DNA from: Pseudomonadota bacterium
Lineage (GTDB): Bacteria; Pseudomonadota; Alphaproteobacteria; Caulobacterales; Caulobacteraceae
DNA length: 20,506 nt
Direction of reading: 5' to 3'
NCBI GenBank assembly: GCA_023456105.1
Contig: JAEYAO010000117.1
Location: 1-20,506 of the forward strand
Position numbers and translations under genes: made by a program. This document shows positions 1 through 7,057 of this stretch, in pieces. The notes under the pieces were generated by a model, which saw only the letters and a list, made by a program, of their open reading frames with translations, was not told the DNA's origin and did not search any database. How positions within the stretch are numbered: position 1 is the stretch's first letter; each line of letters starts with the position of its first letter.

Positions 1-711
1 AAGCGGCGCATCGAGGCGTGGCTCGCGGCCGAGGCCGGGCGGGCGCTGCGCGACCTGCGCCGCCTGCGCCAGGCGGTGGAGACGGGAACGCTGAAGGGCC
101 TGCCTCGCGGCGTCGCCTTTCGCCTGATCGAGGCCGGCGGCCTGATCGACCGGCGCGAGGTGGAGCGTGATCTGGCGGCGCTGAGCCAGGTCGAGCGGCG
201 CACGCTGAAGGCCTTCGCCATCCGGGTGGGCGCCCACTCCGTCTGGTTGCCGGGTCTGATGAAGCCTCGCGCGCGGCACTTCGCCCAGGCTTTCGTGGGC
301 GCGCCGCTGATCCCGGCGACGCCCGGCCTGCTGCCCGCTCCACCCGAGACGCCTTCGCCGCGCACCCTGTCGGCGCATGGCCTGCGCCTGGCCGGCCGAT
401 GGCTGGCCCCCGTCGAGGCGCTGGAGCGGATGGCCGAGCTGCGCGCCGCCGGCAAAGGCCGCCTGTCCGACGAAGCGCTGGCCGAGCTCGGCTGGACGGG
501 AGATCAGGCTCGGGCGGTGATCGCCGCCCTGAAGACCGAGCGCGCCCGCATGCCGGACAAGCCCGGCCAGGCGCCCAAGCCGATCAAGGACTCGCCGTTC
601 GCAGCCCTGGCGAGCCTGAACGCGCCCCCGCCCGCAGCCGCCCGGCCCAAGCGACGCCGCCCGCGCCGCAAGCCTGCGTCCGCCCCCACCTCGGCCTCTG
701 GAGGAACATGA
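1..711 (+). CDS. C-terminal part of a SUV3-like helicase (5' truncated by window edge)
   Basis: The frame is open from base 1, so only the last 236 residues are present and the start lies outside the window. No helicase motor motif is visible in this part. It reads as the accessory C-terminal region of the SUV3-like 'helicase-related' proteins of alphaproteobacteria: a helical segment with a GLPRGVAFRL stretch, a later winged-helix-like segment (LSDEALAELGWTGDQARAVI), then a disordered, strongly basic Pro/Ala/Arg/Lys tail in the last 35 residues that could bind nucleic acid. The stop TGA (709-711) overlaps the ATG of the next gene as ATGA, implying translational coupling to an RNA-binding S4 protein, which fits an RNA-related role. 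The helicase call rests on the C-terminal style and on this neighbourhood in Caulobacterales, not on catalytic motifs. Confidence 0.62.
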   Translation, partial: KRRIEAWLAAEAGRALRDLRRLRQAVETGTLKGLPRGVAFRLIEAGGLIDRREVERDLAALSQVERRTLKAFAIRVGAHSVWLPGLMKPRARHFAQAFVGAPLIPATPGLLPAPPETPSPRTLSAHGLRLAGRWLAPVEALERMAELRAAGKGRLSDEALAELGWTGDQARAVIAALKTERARMPDKPGQAPKPIKDSPFAALASLNAPPPAAARPKRRRPRRKPASAPTSASGGT

Positions 712-1016
712 GCCTGAGCCACGAACCCGGCCGACTGGCCGACCGCGAGGACGCCTGCCGCATCGACGTCTGGCTGTGGCGGGCGCGGTTCTGCAAGACG
801 CGGGGAATCGCCGCCGCGCTGGTGGAGCGCGGCGCGGTGCGGCTGACCCACCACGGCCGCGAGGTGCGCCTGGACAAGCCCAGCCGCTGCGTCCACCCTG
901 GCGACGGCCTTACCTTCGTCCAGAACGGCCGCGTCACCTCGCTCCAGGTCGAGGCCGTGGGCGAACGGCGCGGGCCCGCCGAAGAGGCCCGCGCGCTCTA
1001 CTCGCTGGTGGATTGA
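708..1016 (+). CDS. S4-domain RNA-binding protein (HSP15-like)
   Basis: The protein has 102 residues. An S4 domain fills the first two thirds: RIDVWLWRARFCKTR, then GIAAALVERGAVRL, then a basic segment and VHPGDGLTF near residue 65, the usual alpha-L RNA-binding fold. HSP15-type proteins bind ribosomal RNA or stalled 50S-nascent-chain complexes; that role is family knowledge and is not shown here. The ATG at 708 overlaps the helicase stop (ATGA), and GGAGGAA at 699-705 lies just upstream as a Shine-Dalgarno, which fixes the start. It is shorter than the roughly 130-residue E. coli HSP15, as is common in alphaproteobacteria. It is probably co-transcribed with the helicase. Confidence 0.85.
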   Translation: MSLSHEPGRLADREDACRIDVWLWRARFCKTRGIAAALVERGAVRLTHHGREVRLDKPSRCVHPGDGLTFVQNGRVTSLQVEAVGERRGPAEEARALYSLVD

Positions 1017-1018
1017 TC

Positions 1019-1050
1019 GGGGCTCAAGCAGCGCAAAGCGCGATAGCCCC
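1019..1050. other. Possible stem-loop between convergent S4 and YceI genes
   Basis: GGGGCT (1019-1024) pairs with AGCCCC (1045-1050), and inside it GCGC (1031-1034) pairs with GCGC (1038-1041) around AAA. It lies between two convergent genes, where a bidirectional terminator would be expected, but no T-run follows on either strand. It may only slow transcription or protect 3' ends. Confidence 0.3.
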
Positions 1051-1055
1051 AGGAA

Positions 1056-1682
1056 TCATGACTTGAGGACGAATTCGCCTTCGAGGTGCAGTTCGACTTC
1101 GTCTGAGACGGCCGGCAGGGCGTAGTTGATGCCGAACTCGGAACGGCGGATGGTCGCCTCGCCATCGAAGCCGGCCTTGTAGGCGCCGCCCATGGCCGGG
1201 CCCGCCTGGTGGAACTCCACCTCCATGGTCACCGGCCGGGTGACGCCGCGCAGCGTCAGGTCGCCGATCACGGTCGCCTCGTTGGGGTCGTCGCTATCGA
1301 CGCGGATCGAGCGCGAGACGAACGTGGCCGTCGGGTGGTTGGCCGTGTCGAAGAAGTCCGGCGTCTGCAGGTGGGCCTTCAGCTGGTCGTCGTTGGGGGC
1401 GACGTCGGTCAGCGGAATGGTCGCGGTCAGGCGCGAGGCCGAAGGGTTGGCCGGGTCCAGCGTCAGCTCGGCCTGCACGTTCACGAACTGGCCGACATAG
1501 GTGGAGAAGCCCATGTGCTTCACCGACCAGGTGATCTTGCCGTGGCTGGACTCCAGCTCATAGTTTCCAGCACGGACCTCGGCCGGGACTTTCGTCAGCT
1601 GGCCTTGCGCCACGACGGCGCCGCCGGCGATCAGACTGAGGGCGAGCGCGCTGGCGGCGGCGCGGCGAAACAGGGTGGTCAT
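1056..1682 (-). CDS. YceI-family periplasmic lipid-binding-like protein
   Basis: The protein has 208 residues. A signal peptide covers about residues 1-25 (MTTLFRRAAASALALSLIAGG, then VVAQG), so it is exported. The rest is a YceI domain, a lipocalin-like beta barrel: YELESSHGKITWSVKHMGFSTYVGQF at the start, DFFDTANHPTATFVS in the middle, GDLTLRGVTRPVT and a final RSEFGINYALPAVSDEVELHLEGEF. YceI proteins bind polyisoprenoid or similar lipids and are often induced by stress or high pH; the ligand here is unknown. AAGAAGGA lies just upstream of the ATG as a ribosome-binding site. It stands alone, convergent with the S4 gene and divergent from fdxA. A palindrome sits near its likely promoter (see 1731-1746). 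Confidence 0.93.
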   Translation of the reverse strand: MTTLFRRAAASALALSLIAGGAVVAQGQLTKVPAEVRAGNYELESSHGKITWSVKHMGFSTYVGQFVNVQAELTLDPANPSASRLTATIPLTDVAPNDDQLKAHLQTPDFFDTANHPTATFVSRSIRVDSDDPNEATVIGDLTLRGVTRPVTMEVEFHQAGPAMGGAYKAGFDGEATIRRSEFGINYALPAVSDEVELHLEGEFVLKS

Positions 1683-1730
1683 GACGGCGTCCTTCTTGAT
1701 CAGGGCCGCTGGGCGCGGCCAATCTGCAAT

Positions 1731-1764
1731 ATGCGTAGTTACGAATGACCGTCGCCGTCGTCAA
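1731..1764 (-). promoter_or_regulatory. Candidate promoter and operator of the YceI gene
   Basis: On the minus strand TTGACG (1759-1764) is followed after 17 bases by TAACTA (1736-1741), a poor -10 match. That -10 lies inside a 16-base palindrome at 1731-1746 with symmetry ATnCGTAnnTACGnAT (12 of 16 positions symmetric). Overlap of a dyad with the -10 is the classic repressor-site arrangement. The promoter call is weak; the dyad is seen directly. Confidence 0.35.
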
Positions 1765-1793
1765 GGCGGCGTCCGGCTGGGATAGCGCTCCGG

Positions 1794-1820
1794 TTGACAC
1801 GGGGTTGCTGGGGCTCCATG
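1794..1820 (+). promoter_or_regulatory. Probable fdxA promoter
   Basis: TTGACAC (1794-1800), a perfect -35, is followed after 12 bases by GCTCCATG (1813-1820). This resembles the Caulobacter housekeeping consensus TTGACnS-N10-14-GCTAnAWC, with mismatches in the second half. The distance to the fdxA ATG leaves a leader of about 35 bases. The -10 part is only a partial match. Confidence 0.45.
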
Positions 1821-1862
1821 TCGCAGGCCTTCCCCTCACCCGCCGCCCCGCTTGCCCGCACC

Positions 1863-2204
1863 ATGACCTACATCGTCACCGACGCCTGCGTGAAATGTAA
1901 GTTCATGGACTGCGTCGAGGTGTGTCCGGTGGACTGCTTCTACGAGGGCGAGAACTTCCTGGTCATCGCGCCGGACGAGTGCATCGACTGTGGCGTGTGC
2001 GAGCCGGAATGCCCGATCGACGCCATCGTGCCGGACACCGAGGACGAGCCGGACGGCAAGTGGCTGCAGATCAACGCCGAATACGCCAAGGTCTGGCCGA
2101 ACATCACCGTCAAGGGCACGCCCCCCGCCGACCGCGAGCAGTACGAGCGGGAAACGGGCAAGTTCGAGAAATACTTCAGCCCCAAGCCGGGCAAGGGTTC
2201 CTGA
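1863..2204 (+). CDS. fdxA: Ferredoxin FdxA, 3Fe-4S / 4Fe-4S type
   Basis: The protein has 113 residues, the standard size. Cysteines at 9, 12, 17 and 21 (CVKCKFMDCVEVCP) and at 40, 43, 46 and 50 (CIDCGVCEPECP) form the seven-iron ferredoxin pattern; Cys12 is the position typically not used when a 3Fe-4S cluster forms. The C-terminal half matches the DUF3470 extension of alphaproteobacterial FdxA (ITVKGTPPADREQYE). It is a cytoplasmic electron carrier; its partner is not indicated here. The frame is open further upstream to a TTG at 1794, but that codon is inside the -35 box, and family alignment favours MTYIVTDACVKC at 1863. fdxA directly upstream of cdnL/carD is a recurrent order in Caulobacterales. 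Confidence 0.96.
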   Translation: MTYIVTDACVKCKFMDCVEVCPVDCFYEGENFLVIAPDECIDCGVCEPECPIDAIVPDTEDEPDGKWLQINAEYAKVWPNITVKGTPPADREQYERETGKFEKYFSPKPGKGS

Positions 2205-2512
2205 TTCTTCCACCTTCCGAGGTCAGGCGTCGCGGCGCGCGCCGGCTTTGTCTGTGGACGTTTTGAGAATCCGACATTTTGTGGTAGGTTCTGTTTCATT
2301 GGAGCGGACCTTCGGCCCCGGCCGCAGCGCCCGCGTTTGCGACAGAACCCCGCCCTATGAAGACGGGGTCGGCCAGAGGTTTGGTGATCCGTTTCCGCTT
2401 TTGACGTTGCGCATCTTCGATCAGCCGACGACTTCCCCCAGTCGCCGGCCGAAATCATGCGTGCGCCCGACGCGCCTTCGCTTCGCCCGGCCCTGACCGG
2501 GAAAGGACGATT
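2205..2512 (+). promoter_or_regulatory. cdnL upstream region (308 bases, non-coding)
   Basis: I see no gene here. Possible promoter elements are TTGAGA at 2263-2268 with TAGGTT at 2285-2290 (16-base spacing, weak -10), and an isolated -35-like TTGACG at 2401-2406 without a clear -10. A small hairpin ACCCCG (2347-2352) / CGGGGT (2364-2369) with an 11-base loop lies between them; no T-run follows, so it is not an obvious terminator. GAAAGGA (2501-2507) is the ribosome-binding site of cdnL. The long gap implies that cdnL has its own promoter and possibly a structured leader. No terminator of fdxA is evident. Confidence 0.4.
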
Positions 2513-3043
2513 ATGACGAGCAAGACTGGTCTGGAGTTCAAGGTTGGCGACGCGGTCGTCTATCCGGCGCACGGCGTCGGCAAGGTCCATGCGATCGAGA
2601 CCCAGGAAGTCGCCGGCATGTCGCTGGAAGTGTATGTCGTGACCTTTGACCACGAAAAGATGACCCTGCGCGTGCCGACCAAGAAGGCCAAGACGGCGGG
2701 CCTGCGCTCGCTGGCCGGCGACGACGTGGTGACCAAGGCCCTGACCACCCTGAAGGGCCGGGCCCGCATCAAGCGCACCATGTGGTCGCGCCGCGCGCAG
2801 GAATACGAGGCCAAGATCAACTCGGGCGACCTGATCTCCATCGCCGAGGTGGTCCGCGACCTGTACCGCGCCGACACCCAGCCCGAGCAGTCCTATTCCG
2901 AGCGTCAGCTGTATGAATCGGCGCTGGATCGGATGGCCCGCGAAGTCGCCGCCGCCAACAGGATCGACAAGGACGCCGCGGTCGAGCTGCTGTCCAAGTC
3001 GCTGAGCGCCAAGAAGCCGATCCCGACCGCCGAAGCGGCCTGA
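2513..3043 (+). CDS. cdnL: CarD-family RNA polymerase-binding regulator CdnL
   Basis: The protein has 176 residues. The N-terminal RNA-polymerase-interaction domain (Tudor-like) is clear: FKVGDAVVYPAHGVGKVHAI at residues 9-28, then an EVYVVTFDHEKMTLRVPTKK strand pair. The C-terminal half is the helical DNA-binding domain with the conserved WSRRAQEYEAKINSGD and ERQLYESALDRMAREVAA segments. CdnL binds the RNA polymerase beta subunit and stabilises open complexes at growth-related promoters such as rRNA. The protein ends in Ala-Ala (TAEAA); in Caulobacter the terminal alanines of CdnL are needed for ClpXP turnover during starvation, so the same control is plausible here. The ATG follows a good ribosome-binding site, and a strong terminator closes the unit. 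Confidence 0.96.
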   Translation: MTSKTGLEFKVGDAVVYPAHGVGKVHAIETQEVAGMSLEVYVVTFDHEKMTLRVPTKKAKTAGLRSLAGDDVVTKALTTLKGRARIKRTMWSRRAQEYEAKINSGDLISIAEVVRDLYRADTQPEQSYSERQLYESALDRMAREVAAANRIDKDAAVELLSKSLSAKKPIPTAEAA

Positions 3044-3066
3044 TCGAGCCGCATGGCGACAAGAAC

Positions 3067-3100
3067 AAAGGCCCGGGAGCGATCCCGGGCCTTTTGCTTT
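3067..3100 (+). terminator. Intrinsic terminator of cdnL
   Basis: A perfect 12-bp stem (3067-3078 with 3083-3094, core GGCCCGGGA) around the tetraloop GCGA is followed by TTTTGCTTT. It lies 24 bases after the cdnL stop. The A-run on the left arm would also allow weak termination on the minus strand. Confidence 0.92.
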
Positions 3101-3169
3101 GGGTGATCGACAAGGCCGGAGCGCTGATCTACGCCTGAACGCCTCTCCTTTTCAGCCCAAGATCCGCTC

Positions 3170-4114
3170 ATGCCCTCCGGCCTCATCGCCCTGCTCGACG
3201 ACGTGGCGGGAATCGCCAAGCTGGCGGCGGCGTCGATCGACGATGTGGGGGCGGCTGCCGGCCGCGCTTCGACCAAGGCGGCCGGGGTGGTGATCGACGA
3301 TGCGGCAGTGACGCCGCGCTACGTCACCGGCCTGTCCCCCAGCCGCGAACTGCCGATCATCGGCAAGATCGCGGCGGGCTCGGTCCGCAACAAGCTGCTG
3401 ATCATCCTGCCGGTCGCCCTGCTGCTGACCAGCTTCGCACCGTGGGCGATCACGCCGATCCTGATGTGCGGCGGCGCCTATCTGTGCTTCGAAGGCGCCG
3501 AGAAGCTGATGGAGATGTTCGGCGGATCGGCGCACGGCGAGACGGCGCCTGCGGCGGGCGACGCCGCGGCGCTGGAGGCCGCCACCGTTTCGGGCGCCGT
3601 GCGCACGGACCTGATCCTGTCGGCCGAGATCATGACCATCGCCTTGGCGGACGTTTCTGACGCGCCTCTCGCCATGCAGGCGGGCGTGCTGATCATCGTG
3701 GGGATCGCCATGACGGTCGCGGTCTATGGCGCGGTCGGCCTGATCGTGAAGATGGACGACATCGGCCTGCACCTGGCCGAGCGCTCGTCCCGCGCTGCAC
3801 GGGCCTTCGGACGCGGGCTGGTCAAGTCCATGCCTGTGGTGATGAGCGCCCTGTCCACCATCGGCACCGTGGCCATGCTGTGGGTCGGCGGCGGCATCCT
3901 GCTGCACGGCTCGCACACCCTGGGCCTGGCCTGGCCGGCCGAGCCGGTCGAGCACCTGGCCCACGCGGTCGCCGGCGCTCTGGGTCCGCTCGGCGCCGTC
4001 GCCGGCTGGCTGACCACAGCGGTGATCTCCGGCGTCATCGGCGTGGTCGTCGGCGGCCTCATCGCCCTTGTTCTGCATCAGGCGATGCGGCTGAAGCCGG
4101 GCGCCGCCCAATAG
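3170..4114 (+). CDS. DUF808 (YedI-type) inner-membrane protein
   Basis: The protein has 314 residues. It opens with the family hallmark MPSGLIALLDDVAGIAKLAA, followed by SIDDVGAAAGRASTKAAGVVIDD and VTGLSPSRELPIIGKIAAGS. Hydrophobic segments follow at about residues 74-92 (LLIILPVALLLTSFAPWAI), 163-190, 218-245 and 270-300. A short soluble loop GGSAHGETAPAAGDAAALEA lies between. DUF808/YedI proteins are widespread inner-membrane proteins of unknown function, so no role is assigned. The gene is monocistronic, following the cdnL terminator and convergent with the DUF3617 gene 27 bases away. The ATG at 3170 fits the family start; no strong Shine-Dalgarno is seen. Confidence 0.9.
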   Translation: MPSGLIALLDDVAGIAKLAAASIDDVGAAAGRASTKAAGVVIDDAAVTPRYVTGLSPSRELPIIGKIAAGSVRNKLLIILPVALLLTSFAPWAITPILMCGGAYLCFEGAEKLMEMFGGSAHGETAPAAGDAAALEAATVSGAVRTDLILSAEIMTIALADVSDAPLAMQAGVLIIVGIAMTVAVYGAVGLIVKMDDIGLHLAERSSRAARAFGRGLVKSMPVVMSALSTIGTVAMLWVGGGILLHGSHTLGLAWPAEPVEHLAHAVAGALGPLGAVAGWLTTAVISGVIGVVVGGLIALVLHQAMRLKPGAAQ

Positions 4115-4141
4115 GGGCGGTCCGGACACGCCTGCGACGGC

Positions 4142-4630
4142 TCAGAAATATTCGGCGTTCGCCGGGCACTGGGCGCTGATGCGACGCGCGGTGATGGTAG
4201 CGGGAATGTAGGGCGTGCCGCGCAACAGCTGGGCGCCGCCGCGGAAGCGGAAGCTGGTCTGTTCATAGGTGCCGTTCAGGCGCACGTTCACGTGCCGCCC
4301 CTTGGGATCGGTGCAGGAGCCCTCGAACCGCGCCGCGCCGTCGCCAACCACGCGCGTCGGATAGGTGCAGCGCCAGCGGCGCGTGGACAGCCCCCCGAAG
4401 AAGCGGTTGATCTCGCTGGGGCGCACGCATTTGCGCTCGCTGTCGCCCTGACCCAGGGCGCTGAAGGTGTATTCCCAATAGCCCGGCAGGACCTCGCTTT
4501 GCGCCGCGGTCTGGGCGACGGGGGCGGCGGCCGGAGCGGCCAGCATGACGCCGCCGGCGATCAGCGGGGCAGCGAGGGCTACGAAGCGTGGCATGCGGCG
4601 GGCGGGTTTGGTGTTCAATGATGCAGTCAT
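4142..4630 (-). CDS. DUF3617-domain exported protein
   Basis: The protein has 162 residues from the ATG at 4630. The N-terminus has a basic stretch (KPARR) and a hydrophobic segment ending in AAPAAAPVAQ, a signal peptide, so the product is periplasmic. The mature part shows the DUF3617 pattern: LPGYWEYTFSALGQ, a Cys in ERKCVRPSEINRFF, then RRWRCTYP, FEGSCTDPKG and a final AQCPANAEYF. Four cysteines could form two disulfides. The function is unknown. An in-frame ATG 42 bases further upstream (4672) would put extra polar residues before the signal peptide and is less likely. A third start at MPRF, 12 codons in, would remove the basic residues. The gene is divergent from rpmB and convergent with DUF808. 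Confidence 0.82.
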   Translation of the reverse strand: MTASLNTKPARRMPRFVALAAPLIAGGVMLAAPAAAPVAQTAAQSEVLPGYWEYTFSALGQGDSERKCVRPSEINRFFGGLSTRRWRCTYPTRVVGDGAARFEGSCTDPKGRHVNVRLNGTYEQTSFRFRGGAQLLRGTPYIPATITARRISAQCPANAEYF

Positions 4631-4692
4631 GATGGTCTGATATAGGGTGTGTCTTGAATGGCCGCTGAACAAGCCTGTTCCCGCGACGCGGC

Positions 4693-4721
4693 TTGACGCG
4701 CAAGCGCCCCTTCCTTTATAC
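4693..4721 (+). promoter_or_regulatory. rpmB promoter
   Basis: TTGACG (4693-4698) and TTATAC (4716-4721) are 17 bases apart; TATACG at 4717-4722 with 18-base spacing is the alternative reading. This is one of the best housekeeping-type matches in the window, as expected for a ribosomal protein gene. Transcription should begin near 4728, immediately before the stem-loop at 4733-4755. Confidence 0.65.
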
Positions 4722-4732
4722 GCCCCCTCTCT

Positions 4733-4755
4733 CGCGCGGGACGTCCTCCCGCGCG
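4733..4755 (+). promoter_or_regulatory. GC-rich hairpin in the rpmB 5' leader
   Basis: A perfect 9-bp stem, CGCGCGGGA (4733-4741) with TCCCGCGCG (4747-4755), encloses the loop CGTCC. It is followed by TCCTTGTTTC, moderately T-rich. From the predicted start site it would form the first 30 bases of the transcript. It could be a stabilising 5' stem-loop or an attenuator; the sequence alone cannot separate these. Confidence 0.5.
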
Positions 4756-4813
4756 TCCTTGTTTCATGCGTTCGCCGGTCACGGCTGATCGCCGCACCTT
4801 AAGGATCCTGACG

Positions 4814-5110
4814 ATGTCCCGTCGTTGCGAACTCACCGGCATCGGCCCGATGGTCGGCCACAGCGTGAGCCACTCGAACATCAAGACCAAGCGCCGTTTC
4901 CTGCCGTCGCTGAAGACGGTCAAGGTCACTTCGGACGCCCTGGGCCAGACCTTCAGCCTGCGTATCTCGAACGCCGCGCTGCGCACCCTGGACTTCAAGG
5001 GCGGCCTGGACGCCTTCATCGTCAAGGCTCGCGACGAGCAGCTGTCGATCGCCGCCCAGCGCATCAAGCGCCAGGTCCGCGCCAAGCTGGCCGAACAAGC
5101 CGCCGCCTGA
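4814..5110 (+). CDS. rpmB: 50S ribosomal protein L28
   Basis: The protein has 98 residues, the usual size in alphaproteobacteria. MSRRCELTGIGPMVGHSVSHSN with KTKRRFLPSL and LRISNAALRTLD is the L28 signature, followed by a basic C-terminal helix (AAQRIKRQVRAKLAEQAAA). It is a structural protein of the large ribosomal subunit. The frame extends 16 codons upstream to another ATG (4766), but AAGGA at 4801-4805 sits correctly before the ATG at 4814, and the family N-terminus starts there. The gene is transcribed alone: strong promoter at 4693, hairpin leader and terminator at 5136. Confidence 0.98.
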   Translation: MSRRCELTGIGPMVGHSVSHSNIKTKRRFLPSLKTVKVTSDALGQTFSLRISNAALRTLDFKGGLDAFIVKARDEQLSIAAQRIKRQVRAKLAEQAAA

Positions 5111-5135
5111 TCGGGCGAGGCTGACACGATCTGGA

Positions 5136-5168
5136 AGAGGCCGGCGGAGACGCCGGCCTTTTTCTTTG
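5136..5168 (+). terminator. Intrinsic terminator of rpmB
   Basis: AGGCCGGCG (5138-5146) pairs perfectly with CGCCGGCCT (5151-5159) around GAGA and is followed by TTTTTCTTT. It separates rpmB from the aminopeptidase gene. Confidence 0.92.
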
Positions 5169-5228
5169 CGCGGTTTTCAAGCTTGGCCTAACCGTCTGCT
5201 CCGGCTGTTTCGGCCTGGGGGCTGCAAG

Positions 5229-6995
5229 ATGACCGTTTCCGCCATGCGCGCACCGATGCTGGCTGGATCGATGCTGGCGCTCGCCGCCTGCGCCGCTACG
5301 CCGCCGCCGCCCGCCCTGGTTCCACCCGCGCCGCGCGAGTCGACCCCCTTCACCCTCGCCACCGACCAGCCGCGCCCAGCTGAGCAACTGGCCATGCGGT
5401 TCGACAAGGCGGATCTGGCGATCCGCGTGATCCCGCAGGACCAGGCCATCGACGCCGTGGCCGTGCTGGACTTCACCGCCACGGCGCCGCTCAATCGGCT
5501 GATGGTCGAGCTGGACACCCTGTTGACCATCTCCTCGGTTCAGGTGGACGGACAGGACATCCCGACCGGACGCTGGTCGAACCCGCAGGGGCGGCTGACG
5601 GTGGAGCTGCCGCAGACCCTGCCCCCCGGACGCTCCACAAGCCTTCGCATCGCCTATGCCGGCAAGCCGCGCACAGCGCCCCGCGCGCCCTGGGACGGCG
5701 GCTTTGTCTGGTCCACCGCACCCTCGGGCGAGCCGTGGATTGCGACCGCCGTGCAGGGCGAGGGCTGCGACCTGTTCTGGCCGTGCATCGACCATCCGCA
5801 CGGCGAACCGGCGCGGGTCGACCTGCACATCACCGTGCCGTCGAACCTGGCCGCGCCATCGAACGGCCGCTTCCTGGGCAAGGTGGACCACGGGGACGGC
5901 TGGTCGACCTGGAACTGGTCGGCCCGGCGGCCGAACACCTACGCCGTGGCGTTGAACATCGGGCCCTACGAGCGGGTCGCCAGCGAGTACCAGAGCCGGT
6001 TTGGCAACACCCTGCCGCTGGAATACTGGCACCTGAAATCTGACGACCCGGCCCAGGTCCAGGCCCTATTCGCGGAACTGCCGATGATGCTGGACTTCTT
6101 TGAATCCACCGTCGGTCCCTATCCCTTCGGCGACGAAAAGGTGGGCGTGGTCGAGACGCCGCACCTGGGCATGGAGCACCAGACCATCAACGCCTACGGC
6201 AACGGCTACAAGCTGGACGGGCGCGGCTACGACTGGCTGATGCAGCACGAGTTCGCCCACGAGTGGTTCGGCAACCAGCTGACCAACGAGAACGCCGACG
6301 ACATGTGGCTGCACGAGGGTCTCGGCAGCTACATGCAGCCGCTCTACGCCCGCTGGCTGAATGGCGAGCGCTACATGCAGCGCGAACTGGCCGACCAACG
6401 CGAAGGGCTGATCAACAAGTTCCCCGTGGTGTCAGGCAGCCCGAAAACCGAGGACGAGGTGTATTTCGGCGGAACGGGGCCCGGCAACGACATCTATTCC
6501 AAGGGCTCGCTGATCGCGCACTCGCTGCGCATGCTGATCGGCGACACGGCGTTCAAGGAGGCGGTGACGCGGCTGGTCTATGGCCGTCCCGACCCACGTC
6601 CTGGCAATTTCGAGCCGCTGTACCGCTCGACGCCCGACTTCCTGCGGATCGTCAATGAAGTGACCGGCCAGGATTACGAATGGTTCTTCCGTGGCTATCT
6701 CTACCAGGCGGCCTTGCCGGTTCTGGATCAGACCCGGGAGGGCGACCGACTGATTCTGTCCTGGACAACGGGTGACGGAGCACGCTTCCCCATGCCGGTC
6801 GAGGTCGAAGTCGACGGACGCCTGCAGACGCTTGCCATGACGGACGGGCGGGGTTCAGTGACCGTTCCGCCCGGCGCGCATGTGGTGATCGATCCGCAGA
6901 ACAAGGCGCTGCGCCATCTCGACTTCGTCTACGATTATCAAGCCTGGCGCGAGGCCGAGCGCCAGAAGCGCGCCGCGGCGCGTCCTGCGAGCTAG
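5229..6995 (+). CDS. M1-family zinc aminopeptidase, lipoprotein
   Basis: The protein has 588 residues. A lipoprotein signal peptide ends in LAAC with Cys21, so it is probably anchored to the outer membrane facing the periplasm. The N-terminal beta domain is followed by the gluzincin catalytic domain: HEFAH (His340, Glu341, His344) and, 18 residues on, Glu363 in WLHEG complete the zinc site HEXXH-X18-E. The exopeptidase motif reads LGMEHQ (Glu316) instead of GxMEN, a variant found in other bacterial M1 enzymes. A YSKGS segment (Tyr423) matches the transition-state tyrosine region. It lacks the large ERAP-type C-terminal domain; a short beta domain ends the protein. It should release N-terminal residues from peptides in the envelope. 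The ATG at 5229 is chosen because it gives the complete signal peptide; an in-frame start at 5166 would bury it. Confidence 0.93.
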   Translation: MTVSAMRAPMLAGSMLALAACAATPPPPALVPPAPRESTPFTLATDQPRPAEQLAMRFDKADLAIRVIPQDQAIDAVAVLDFTATAPLNRLMVELDTLLTISSVQVDGQDIPTGRWSNPQGRLTVELPQTLPPGRSTSLRIAYAGKPRTAPRAPWDGGFVWSTAPSGEPWIATAVQGEGCDLFWPCIDHPHGEPARVDLHITVPSNLAAPSNGRFLGKVDHGDGWSTWNWSARRPNTYAVALNIGPYERVASEYQSRFGNTLPLEYWHLKSDDPAQVQALFAELPMMLDFFESTVGPYPFGDEKVGVVETPHLGMEHQTINAYGNGYKLDGRGYDWLMQHEFAHEWFGNQLTNENADDMWLHEGLGSYMQPLYARWLNGERYMQRELADQREGLINKFPVVSGSPKTEDEVYFGGTGPGNDIYSKGSLIAHSLRMLIGDTAFKEAVTRLVYGRPDPRPGNFEPLYRSTPDFLRIVNEVTGQDYEWFFRGYLYQAALPVLDQTREGDRLILSWTTGDGARFPMPVEVEVDGRLQTLAMTDGRGSVTVPPGAHVVIDPQNKALRHLDFVYDYQAWREAERQKRAAARPAS

Positions 6996-7024
6996 AGCGT
7001 CTCGCCTGCCTCAGCGGAAAAAAG

Positions 7025-7047
7025 TGACAGGCGATATCAACCTGTTA
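7025..7047. promoter_or_regulatory. Inverted repeat upstream of bphO, candidate operator
   Basis: TGACAGG (7025-7031) and CCTGTTA (7041-7047) form an inverted repeat with one mismatch around a 9-base spacer that contains GATATC. A second inverted repeat, TCGCCTG (7002-7008) / CAGGCGA (7028-7034), shares its right half. They end 10 bases before the bphO ATG. I could not define a convincing promoter here. The TAAGGTG at 7046-7052 serves as the ribosome-binding site. Confidence 0.3.
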
Positions 7048-7057
7048 AGGTGCCGAC

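Noticed and set aside
1794..1862. Longer FdxA starting at TTG 1794
   Set aside because: The codon lies in a perfect -35 hexamer and the added residues are not part of the ferredoxin family N-terminus.
3152..4129. A 325-codon minus-strand open frame opposite the DUF808 gene
   Set aside because: The composition is Gln/Asp/Arg/His-rich without hydrophobic core, while the plus-strand product has clear membrane helices and the family N-terminus.
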